The notes beneath the pieces were generated by a model. That model saw only the letters and a program-made list of their open reading frames with translations. It was not told the origin of the DNA and ran no database searches. Below are positions 1 through 5,466 of a stretch of DNA of 7,745 nt, piece by piece. The position numbers and the translations under genes are program-made. Numbering within the stretch: the first letter of the stretch is position 1; each line of letters opens with the position of its first letter. Source of the stretch: Tardiphaga sp. (GTDB lineage: Bacteria > Pseudomonadota > Alphaproteobacteria > Rhizobiales > Xanthobacteraceae). The DNA lies in contig JACMOT010000112.1 in NCBI GenBank assembly GCA_014377915.1, forward strand, positions 1 to 7,745. Direction: 5' to 3'.

Positions 1-663
1 AAGCAAGAATTGGCGACGTCCCTGCAGCGGCCTGCGACGCCTGCCGCTGACATGGATCGCACCCTCTCGGATGTCGGTGGCGACACGGACAAGGCAATCG
101 ACCTCGCGTTGACTACGCATGTCGAAGCCGTCGGGTCATTGCGGCGTGGCCACGCCCGCAGCGCGCTCACCAGGGCAGTTCAGACGCTTCATCCAGCCGA
201 TAGGATTGTCGTGTTCGGCATCGGACCGTCCGCCCCGATCGCTCACTACGTTTCAGTTCTGCTGTCCCGTCATGGCCGCAAGGCACGGGTTCTCGATGCG
301 ACCGGCTTTGCATTGGCCGACCAGCTTTTGGACTTGAACAGCCGCGATGCTCTGCTCGTAATGGCGTATGGCCGCGCTTACCGTGAGATCACAGCGGTGT
401 TCGCGGAAGCCCGCCGTCTTCACCTGCCCATCGTCCTGATCACGGACAGTCTCGAGGCTCAATTGGCCCGCCAAGCAACCGTCATTGTCCCAGCAAAGCG
501 CGGCAAGGCCTCCCGGGCGGCGTTGCACGGAGCAACACTGGTAACCTTGGAAGCTCTGGTTCTCGGGCTCGCCGCCGCGGATCAGCGGCGATCGATGGAT
601 TCCCTTCACCGCCTGAACGATCTTCGTGAACTCGTCGCCGGCGACCGCGGCGACGTCGGCTAG
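1..663 (+). CDS. MurR/RpiR-family transcriptional regulator, C-terminal SIS domain part (5' end cut by window)
   Basis: The reading frame is open to the first base (K-Q-E-L before the TTG at 10), and these residues resemble the end of the HTH domain of RpiR regulators, so the gene very probably starts upstream and its DNA-binding domain is outside the window. Numbering from the TTG at 10, residues about 60-190 form a SIS (sugar isomerase) fold. VVFGIGPSA (67-75) is the first phosphate-binding loop, followed by a helix and a basic turn (SRHGRKARVLDA), a second strand-loop LLVMAYGRAYREI (115-127), and the strand IVLITDS (141-147). The family usually senses phosphosugars or related metabolites and represses or activates nearby genes. 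Here the second loop lacks the usual serine/threonine-rich SxSGxT signature, so the ligand may differ. It lies 43 bases upstream of uppP on the same strand and may regulate this cluster (inference). A free-standing SIS protein starting at TTG 10 is possible but less likely, since no ribosome binding site precedes it. Confidence 0.88.
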   Translation, partial: KQELATSLQRPATPAADMDRTLSDVGGDTDKAIDLALTTHVEAVGSLRRGHARSALTRAVQTLHPADRIVVFGIGPSAPIAHYVSVLLSRHGRKARVLDATGFALADQLLDLNSRDALLVMAYGRAYREITAVFAEARRLHLPIVLITDSLEAQLARQATVIVPAKRGKASRAALHGATLVTLEALVLGLAAADQRRSMDSLHRLNDLRELVAGDRGDVG

Positions 664-694
664 ATGGCGCCCGCGCGGACCTCCTCACGCAATC

Positions 695-700
695 GGAAAG
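695..700 (+). promoter_or_regulatory. Ribosome binding site that fixes the uppP start
   Basis: GGAAAG lies 6 bases before the ATG at 707. The same frame is open further upstream to a possible start at 626, but that start overlaps the preceding regulator gene and adds a 27-residue low-complexity Arg/Pro/Ala stretch not expected in UppP. This site therefore favours 707. Confidence 0.6.
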
Positions 701-706
701 AAACAC

Positions 707-1579
707 ATGGCAAGTATCTGCGGCGGAGCCCTCGACATCGGCTTCGTCGATCTTGGCTACGCCAAGGTCGCGACGCTGGGCGTGCTTCAGGGCATCACCG
801 AACTGCTGCCTGTTTCCTCCACTGCGCATATGAGGCTGGTTCCAGCCCTATTCGGCTGGCAGGATCCCGGCTCCGCCTTCTCCGCCGTGATGCAGCTAGC
901 CGCGCTCGCCGCCGTCATAAGCTACTTCTGGGCGGACATCAGAGGCCTCGCTTTCGGCTCGGTCAGCGCGCTGTCGCGACACGATTTCACCGACCAGCAT
1001 TTGCGGCTGGCAATGTTCATGGTGCTTGCCACCGTGCCGATCGGCATCGCCGGCATCGCGCTGTCCGGTCTCCTGAACCAGTGCAATTCGCCGCTCCGCA
1101 GCCTGACGGTCATCGGCTGGGCGTGCCTCGGCATGTCTGTGCTTCTCGCCATCGCCGAGCGCTTCGCCCGGCACCGCCGGACCGTGGAGCAGGCTTTATT
1201 GTACGACGCGTTCGTCATCGGCGTCGCCCAGATCGGTGCCCTGATTCCCGGCGTCTCGCGGTCCGGCTCGACCCTGACGGCGGCGCTGGCGCTGGGCTTC
1301 AAGCGGGAGGAAGCGGCGCGCTTCTCTTTCTTGCTGGGCATTCCCGCCATCGCGCTCGCCGGCCTTAAGGAGGTCTGGGAGCTTCACAAGGCGCATCTCG
1401 ACGCCCACGGATGGTCCGTGCTCGCCGTGGGCCTTGTCGTCGCATCGCTGTCGGCGTTCGCGGCCATCTGGGGATTGATGCGCATTCTTGAGCGCTTTTC
1501 ATCATGGCCATTCGTGATTTATCGCGGATTGCTCGGCGCGGGCATCTTGTTCGCCGTTTATACAGGCCTCCTCCTGTGA
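707..1579 (+). CDS. uppP: Undecaprenyl-diphosphatase (UppP/BacA family)
   Basis: Integral membrane phosphatase (EC 3.6.1.27) that converts undecaprenyl diphosphate to the monophosphate lipid carrier used for peptidoglycan and surface glycans. Overproduction in other bacteria gives bacitracin resistance. The product is 290 residues, normal for the family (about 265-290). Both signature motifs are present. The (E/Q)xxxE motif is Q28-G-I-T-E32, followed by LPVSSTAH with His41. The PGxSRSxxT motif is P181-G-V-S-R-S-G-S-T189, with Arg185 matching the catalytic arginine of E. coli BacA. Several hydrophobic segments (about 59-75, 100-123, 133-150, 225-240, 250-275 and the C-terminus) fit a polytopic inner-membrane protein. 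The ATG at 707 has a GGAAAG site. It lies 43 bases after the SIS regulator and 52 bases before the ABC ATPase, so co-transcription is likely. Many bacteria carry several UppP/PAP2 phosphatases, so this may be an accessory copy (inference). Confidence 0.95.
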   Translation: MASICGGALDIGFVDLGYAKVATLGVLQGITELLPVSSTAHMRLVPALFGWQDPGSAFSAVMQLAALAAVISYFWADIRGLAFGSVSALSRHDFTDQHLRLAMFMVLATVPIGIAGIALSGLLNQCNSPLRSLTVIGWACLGMSVLLAIAERFARHRRTVEQALLYDAFVIGVAQIGALIPGVSRSGSTLTAALALGFKREEAARFSFLLGIPAIALAGLKEVWELHKAHLDAHGWSVLAVGLVVASLSAFAAIWGLMRILERFSSWPFVIYRGLLGAGILFAVYTGLLL

Positions 1580-1631
1580 GCGGGCACCGTCGTCGCACCC
1601 ACGCGCGCATTCTTCCCGCCGGCTCGGCTCG

Positions 1632-2237
1632 ATGAGCAGCGGCCTTGCACTAGCCGGGCTCCGGAGCGCCTTGGCCGGCCCGTTCGATCTCACGCTAGAG
1701 CGCGGCGCATGCGCGTCGATTACCGGGCCGTCCGGATCGGGCAAGAGCCTGCTGCTCCGGATGGTGGCCGACCTCGATCCCAACGAGGGACAGGTCCATC
1801 TCGACGGACGAAGTCGCGCTACGTGGTCGGCGCCGGACTGGCGCAAGCGGGTGATCTACGTCGCCGCCGAATCCGGCTGGTGGGCCGAGGACGTCGCGCA
1901 GCACTTTGCCGCCACAGAACGAACCGCGGTACGGGCTATGACTGACCGGTTTGGCTTGAAGAGCGAGCTGCTGGACGGTCCGGTCGCTCGGCTCTCGACC
2001 GGCGAAAAGCAACGGCTGGCCCTGGCCCGCGCTCTACTACGGGCGCCCCTGATATTGCTGCTCGACGAGCCGACATCGGCGCTCGACGACGAATCGATAG
2101 AGCGCGTCGAACTACTCCTGCGCGAACGCTTGACCGCGGGCATGTCGATCCTGATGGTTACACATAACGGTCGGCAGGCGGAGCGGCTGGCCCGGCGGCA
2201 TTACCTGATGTCGGCAGGAAGATTGGAGCTCGCGTGA
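1632..2237 (+). CDS. fetA: ABC transporter ATP-binding protein, FetA/YbbL (STAR1) type
   Basis: Compact 201-residue nucleotide-binding domain that powers the permease encoded next to it. Walker A is G32-P-S-G-S-G-K-S39. The ABC signature is L121-S-T-G-E125 (Thr for the usual Gly). Walker B is ILLLDE, with D145 and the catalytic E146, followed by the D-loop SALDD, and the H-loop histidine is H178 in MVTHN. The Q-loop is unusual: the strand V-I-Y-V-A-A-E-S-G-W-W (74-84) has no glutamine where FetA-like proteins have C-A-Q-T-P, and Ala78-Ala79-Glu80 sits there instead. The family assignment rests mainly on the partner gene, a UPF0014 permease sharing a GTGA overlap. E. coli FetAB is linked to iron export, and plant STAR1/STAR2 to UDP-glucose export, so the substrate here is open. 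The ATG at 1632 has no clear Shine-Dalgarno site, so translation may depend on transcript readthrough from uppP, 52 bases upstream. Confidence 0.87.
   Translation: MSSGLALAGLRSALAGPFDLTLERGACASITGPSGSGKSLLLRMVADLDPNEGQVHLDGRSRATWSAPDWRKRVIYVAAESGWWAEDVAQHFAATERTAVRAMTDRFGLKSELLDGPVARLSTGEKQRLALARALLRAPLILLLDEPTSALDDESIERVELLLRERLTAGMSILMVTHNGRQAERLARRHYLMSAGRLELA
2225..2228 (+). promoter_or_regulatory. Ribosome binding site for the GTG start of the permease
   Basis: GGAG ends 5 bases before the GTG at 2234, inside the last codons of the ATPase gene. With the GTGA stop/start overlap it supports the GTG start and translational coupling of the two subunits. Confidence 0.55.
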
Positions 2238-3025
2238 ACACTATCCCGCTGACTCCCGCCGACGTGGCCACGGCCGCGTCGCTGCTTGTCATCGACGCAG
2301 TGCTGTCGCTTTGCCTCAGCATCGGCGTGCATCGGCAGCTTGTCTTAGCCGCGGCACGGATGGTCGTGCAGTTGATCGCGATCGGCTACCTCCTGAAACT
2401 GATATTCACGATAAACAGTCCCGCTGCGACGCTGTTTCTTGTCCTGGTTATGGTTCTGGTGGCTGCCCGCGAGGTCTCCGCCCGCCCGGACAACCGATTC
2501 TCCGGCGGCTTCAACTTGGTTGTGGGCGTCGGAGGCGCCGGTTTCGCCACCTTCATCACGGTAGTCTTGGCGCTGACTACTGCGATCCGACCGCGGCCGT
2601 GGTACGAACCTCACTACGCCATCCCGCTGGCCGGCATCATTCTCGGCAGCGTGCTCAACTCGGCCAGCCTGTCACTCGACAGCATTCTGTCGTCGGTGCG
2701 CCGCGAGCGCCCGGGAATCGAAGCTCGCCTCTCACTCGGCGGCACCTATCGCGAAGCGGTCGCTCCGCTCGTTCGTGAGTCTATCCGACGCGGGCTACTG
2801 CCGATCATCAACCAGATGTCCGCAGCCGGCATCGTCACGTTGCCGGGTATCATGACCGGTCAGATCCTTGCCGGTCTCGACCCGATGGAAGCGGTGAAAT
2901 ACCAGATTCTACTGATGTTCCTGCTGTCAGGCGGCAGCGGGATCGCAGCCGTCATCACGACCTACGCCGCGGCCTGGCGTCTCACCGACGACCGCGGCCG
3001 CCTGAGATTGGATCGGCTAATCTGA
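2234..3025 (+). CDS. fetB: ABC transporter permease, FetB/YbbM (UPF0014, STAR2) family
   Basis: Membrane subunit of the ABC transporter whose ATPase is encoded immediately upstream (the GTG start overlaps the ATPase stop by 4 bases). It has 263 residues and about seven hydrophobic segments: near 10-32, 36-58, 61-78, 94-118, 128-150, 187-212 and 221-248. UPF0014 hallmarks are visible: RMVVQLIAIGYLL (42-54), AAREVSARPDNRF (77-89), IPLAGIILGSVLNSASLSLDS (130-150) and LPGIMTGQILAGLDPMEA (203-220), then YQILLMFLLSGGSGIAA. The cytoplasmic stretch 162-188, with EARLSLGG-TYREA, resembles the EAA-like coupling helix that contacts the ATPase. The charged C-terminus (RLTDDRGRLRLDRLI) is probably cytoplasmic. 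Relatives act in iron homeostasis (E. coli FetB) or UDP-glucose transport (plant STAR2). Sequence alone does not decide the substrate; the neighbouring uppP makes an envelope or glycan-related cargo worth considering (inference). Confidence 0.9.
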   Translation: MNTIPLTPADVATAASLLVIDAVLSLCLSIGVHRQLVLAAARMVVQLIAIGYLLKLIFTINSPAATLFLVLVMVLVAAREVSARPDNRFSGGFNLVVGVGGAGFATFITVVLALTTAIRPRPWYEPHYAIPLAGIILGSVLNSASLSLDSILSSVRRERPGIEARLSLGGTYREAVAPLVRESIRRGLLPIINQMSAAGIVTLPGIMTGQILAGLDPMEAVKYQILLMFLLSGGSGIAAVITTYAAAWRLTDDRGRLRLDRLI

Positions 3026-3136
3026 CCGTGACGACAGGGAGACGATTTCGAGGGCGGATGTGGGTGAAGGCGACATTGATGAAACGATAGCCGGGGCGGC
3101 CAAACACAAGCTCGCGCGGGTCCAGATCGCCAGGCC

Positions 3137-3154
3137 CTGTTTCTTCGGGAACAG
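3137..3154 (+). terminator. Stem-loop with C(TTCG)G tetraloop, terminator-like but without T-run
   Basis: CTGTTTCTTCGGGAACAG folds into a 7-pair stem (3137-3143 with 3148-3154, one G-U pair) closed by the very stable cUUCGg tetraloop in the plus-strand RNA. It lies 112 bases after the fetB stop and 46 bases before the next start. What follows (AACCCTGATCC) is not a T-run, so it could be a weak terminator, a 3'-end stabiliser, or a leader structure of the following gene. Confidence 0.4.
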
Positions 3155-3170
3155 AACCCTGATCCGGCGA

Positions 3171-3186
3171 TTGAAAGGGAATTCAA
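3171..3186. repeat. Short inverted repeat upstream of the oxidoreductase start
   Basis: TTGAA and TTCAA flank a 6-base spacer (AGGGAA), ending 14 bases before the ATG at 3200 and just before the likely AGG ribosome binding site at 3188-3190. It might be an operator or a weak hairpin, but five-base arms are short and could occur by chance. Confidence 0.2.
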
Positions 3187-3199
3187 CAGGTAATTCCGC

Positions 3200-4453
3200 A
3201 TGTTCGATCGATCCACCTTCGCCCAGGACTTCACTTCAGCCGATACCGAGCAAGCCGATCTGCGTGGCGGCCGCTCGCCGTGGTTCGCCGGTATCGGCAA
3301 CGCGGTGCGCCGGCCGCTGCTCGAAAACACCCGTTGCGACGTCTTGATCGTCGGCTGCGGCATTACCGGATCGCTGATGGCCGAGCAATTGACGCGGCAA
3401 GGCCTCGACATCATCCTGATCGATCGCGAAAGGCCGGGCCGCGGCAGCACCGCTGCCAGCACCTCGATGTTGCTGTGGGAGATCGACCGCTCGCTACAGG
3501 AGCTGACCCAGCTCTACGGCTTCGACCGCGCCGTACGGGCCTATCGCGCCAGCTATCAGGCGGTTCACGGGTTGAAGGCGCTGATGCGGGAACTCAACCT
3601 ACCCTGCGAAATGCGCGACAAGGATTCGCTGTATCTCGCCACCGGCGACAGCGCGAAACAACTGATCGAGGAGCACGCCTTGCGGCGGCGCGCCGGCCTG
3701 CCCGGCAGCTTCCTCGATCACCATGCCCTGTTGTCCGAATATGAAATCACGCGCGCCGGCGCGCTGGTGTCGCCGGGCTCGGCCGATGCCGACCCGATGC
3801 AGCTGGCCAGCGGGTTGCTGAACGTCGCTGTCAGCCGCGGCGCCCGGCTGTTCGACGGCGAAGCCGTCTCGTTCGATTGCGCCGCGCAGTCGGTCGGCGT
3901 CGGGCTCAAGGACGGCGGCGTGATCGAGGCGCGTCACGTCATCCTCGCCACCGGCTATGTGATGCCCGACATCGTCACGGCATCGGTGCAAAAGCCGTCG
4001 TCGAGCTGGGCGATTGCGACCCGCCCGCAGCCACAAAATAGCTGGCGCGGCGGCGCGCTGATCTGGGAGGACAGCAAGGACTATCTCTATGCCCGCACGA
4101 CCAAGGCCGGTCGCATCACCATTGGCGGCGAGGACAGCGAGGACATCACCGATCCCGATGCCCGCGACGCGCTGATTCCGGCCAAGGCCGAGGCTCTCAC
4201 CGCCAAACTGGCGGCGCTGTGGCCGCGCGCGGAACTAGATATCGAATTCCGTTGGGCCGGCACCTTCGACACCACCAGCGATGGCCTGCCGCTGATCGGA
4301 CCGGTACCCGGCCATTCCTGCGTCTACGCCGCCTATGGTTATGGCGGCAATGGCATCACCTTCAGCTTCCTCGCCACGCAGCTGCTCGGCGGACTGATCG
4401 CAGGCCGCCACTCCCCCTTGCTGGAAGACTTTGCCCTCGACCGCACGGGCTGA
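3200..4453 (+). CDS. FAD-dependent oxidoreductase, DAO/DadA family
   Basis: A 417-residue flavoenzyme of the glycine/D-amino-acid oxidase superfamily, expected to oxidise an amine or amino acid with FAD. A leader of about 45 residues with SPWFAG, of a kind seen in PuuB/OrdL-like members, precedes the Rossmann fold. LIVGCGITGSLMAEQL holds the dinucleotide motif G52-C-G-I-T-G57, and the second strand ends in acidic Asp75. GSTAASTSMLLWEID (82-96) is the conserved FAD-contacting segment of this group. VILATGY in the middle region is the second FAD-associated strand. The C-terminal FAD-binding signature is DGLPLIGPVPG (361-371) followed by GYGGNGIT (380-387). No signal peptide is apparent, so it is probably cytoplasmic or membrane-associated. 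The start has AGG 9 bases upstream. It appears to be a single-gene unit with gaps of 174 and 155 bases on either side. The substrate cannot be named from sequence. Confidence 0.9.
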   Translation: MFDRSTFAQDFTSADTEQADLRGGRSPWFAGIGNAVRRPLLENTRCDVLIVGCGITGSLMAEQLTRQGLDIILIDRERPGRGSTAASTSMLLWEIDRSLQELTQLYGFDRAVRAYRASYQAVHGLKALMRELNLPCEMRDKDSLYLATGDSAKQLIEEHALRRRAGLPGSFLDHHALLSEYEITRAGALVSPGSADADPMQLASGLLNVAVSRGARLFDGEAVSFDCAAQSVGVGLKDGGVIEARHVILATGYVMPDIVTASVQKPSSSWAIATRPQPQNSWRGGALIWEDSKDYLYARTTKAGRITIGGEDSEDITDPDARDALIPAKAEALTAKLAALWPRAELDIEFRWAGTFDTTSDGLPLIGPVPGHSCVYAAYGYGGNGITFSFLATQLLGGLIAGRHSPLLEDFALDRTG

Positions 4454-4491
4454 CATCGGCCGTGCCCGCAGATCGAGATTCAGCTAAAACA

Positions 4492-4520
4492 GCGCTGCCC
4501 TCGATGCGGGCAGAGAGCGC
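4492..4520 (+). terminator. Candidate terminator hairpin after the oxidoreductase gene
   Basis: CTGCCC (4495-4500) pairs with GGGCAG (4508-4513) around the 7-base loop TCGATGC. An outer GCG/CGC pairing (4492-4494 with 4518-4520) is possible across an AGAG bulge. It begins 39 bases after the stop codon. There is no T-run behind it on the plus strand, so intrinsic termination is uncertain. On the minus strand a TTTT lies a few bases beyond the stem. Confidence 0.35.
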
Positions 4521-4544
4521 ATCGATTTGCGTCAGCGGGCCAGA

Positions 4545-4572
4545 TTGACATCGCGGGGACGATTGTTAGCAT
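4545..4572 (+). promoter_or_regulatory. Sigma70-type promoter for the molybdenum hydroxylase genes
   Basis: A perfect -35 box TTGACA (4545-4550) is followed after 16 bases by TAGCAT (4567-4572), four of six matches to TATAAT. Transcription would start near 4579-4580, giving a 5' leader of about 30 bases before the ATG at 4609. The position, between a terminator-like hairpin and the first gene of the operon, fits well. The surrounding bases are locally AT-richer than the rest of the window. Confidence 0.6.
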
Positions 4573-4576
4573 ACAA
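4563..4576. promoter_or_regulatory. Operator-like palindrome overlapping the -10 box
   Basis: TTGTTAGCATACAA has perfect outer arms TTGT/ACAA and a central GC, matching its own reverse complement at 10 of 14 positions. It covers the proposed -10 box completely, where a bound repressor would block RNA polymerase. The GT-N6-AC layout is reminiscent of GntR-family operators, but the regulator is not in the window. Confidence 0.4.
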
Positions 4577-4608
4577 GTGAATTTTGGTCCTCCTGACTGG
4601 GTTTTCGC

Positions 4609-5466
4609 ATGAAACCAGCGCCGTTCACCCGCCATGTCCCGAAGACTGTCGATGAAGTCGTCATCGCTTTGGCGGAATATGCGCCGCTCGACGGCCGCAT
4701 CCTGGCCGGCGGCCAGAGCCTGGTGCCGATCATGGCCTTTCGCATGGCGCGGCCGACGCATCTGATCGACATCAACGAAGTCGATGGCCTCGACCGCATC
4801 GCGATCGATGGCGATTATCTTTCAATCGGCGCCCGCGCCCGCCACGGCGCATTCCACAGGCCCGTGATCGATGGCGTGCTGGGCCATTTGCTGGCTTTCG
4901 TCGCCAGCCATATCGCGCATTATCCGATCCGCATGCGCGGTACGTTCTGCGGCAGCCTGGCGCATGCCGATCCATCCTCGGAATGGTGCCTGGTCGCCGC
5001 GACGCTTGGCGCAAGCCTGGTACTGAAGAGCGTGCGCGGCGAACGCATTGTCGTGGCGGAGGATTTCCTCGAAGGCATCATGTCGACCTGTCTGGCCGAA
5101 GATGAATTTCTCGCCGAGGTCCGGCTGCCGCTGTTGCCGGCCGATACCAAATTCGGCTTCTACGAATTCAGCCGCCGCGCCGGCGACTTTGCCATGGCGG
5201 CGGCGCTGGTCACCTACCGCATGGTCGATGGCGTGATCGTCGATGCCCGCGTCGGCATCGGTGGCGCCGAGGACCGCGCGCGACGCATTGGCGAAGCCGA
5301 AGCCGTGCTGAACGGTCAGGCGCCCCCGCGCGACCTGTTTGTCGCCGCCGGCGAGGCCGCCGCCGCCGCGATCGAGCCGCTGGAAGATATCCAGACCACC
5401 GCGGAATATCGCTGCGACCTGGTCCGCGCGGTGACCCGCCGGGCGCTGGAACGCTCGTTGCCATGA
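4609..5466 (+). CDS. FAD-binding (medium) subunit of a molybdenum hydroxylase, CoxM-like
   Basis: A 285-residue electron-transfer subunit of a xanthine dehydrogenase/CO dehydrogenase-family enzyme. It takes electrons from the [2Fe-2S] subunit through FAD to the final acceptor. The N-terminal FAD_binding_5 domain (about 1-170) has the flavin loop A33-G-G-Q-S37 and the second FAD signature G111-T-F-C-G-S-L-A-H-A-D-P122. A CO_deh_flav_C-like domain (about 175-280) follows, with FYEFSRRAGDFAMAAALV and ARVGIGGAEDRARR. Length is typical (about 270-290). In the second signature Cys114 stands where TIGG-type members have glycine. There is no clear Shine-Dalgarno before the ATG at 4609; an upstream in-frame TGA at 4594 rules out a longer product. 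It is first in an operon behind the promoter at 4545-4572 and overlaps the next gene by ATGA. The family is clear, but the substrate depends on the large subunit. Confidence 0.93.
   Translation: MKPAPFTRHVPKTVDEVVIALAEYAPLDGRILAGGQSLVPIMAFRMARPTHLIDINEVDGLDRIAIDGDYLSIGARARHGAFHRPVIDGVLGHLLAFVASHIAHYPIRMRGTFCGSLAHADPSSEWCLVAATLGASLVLKSVRGERIVVAEDFLEGIMSTCLAEDEFLAEVRLPLLPADTKFGFYEFSRRAGDFAMAAALVTYRMVDGVIVDARVGIGGAEDRARRIGEAEAVLNGQAPPRDLFVAAGEAAAAAIEPLEDIQTTAEYRCDLVRAVTRRALERSLP

Larger units (their letters stand above)
3026..3199. other. Intergenic region between fetB and the DAO oxidoreductase
   Basis: 174 bases with no convincing gene. Both strands have short open frames, but none has a start with a ribosome binding site or a recognisable product. 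It contains a hairpin at 3137-3154 and a short inverted repeat at 3171-3186, described separately. No good sigma70 promoter was seen, although the gap is long enough to separate two transcription units. Confidence 0.6.

Noticed and set aside
626..706. 27-codon N-terminal extension of uppP
   Set aside because: It overlaps the regulator gene, is rich in Arg/Pro/Ala, and the ATG at 707 has a good ribosome binding site and gives a normal family length.
664..1368. 234-codon plus-strand frame over uppP
   Set aside because: It is a different frame of the clearly conserved uppP gene. The product is Arg/His-rich with no hydrophobic segments or domain.
2962..3462. Possible coding remnant across the fetB-oxidoreductase gap on either strand
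   Set aside because: Several frames read through for 50 or more codons, but none has a credible start or recognisable motif, and the minus-strand one overlaps two solid genes.
4480..4594. Perfect AGGAGG on the minus strand (4594-4589) facing a 30-codon frame with several cysteines
   Set aside because: The spacing to the ATG (16 bases) or TTG (12 bases) is too long, the frame runs through the terminator-like hairpin, and the peptide matches nothing I recognise. Probably chance.
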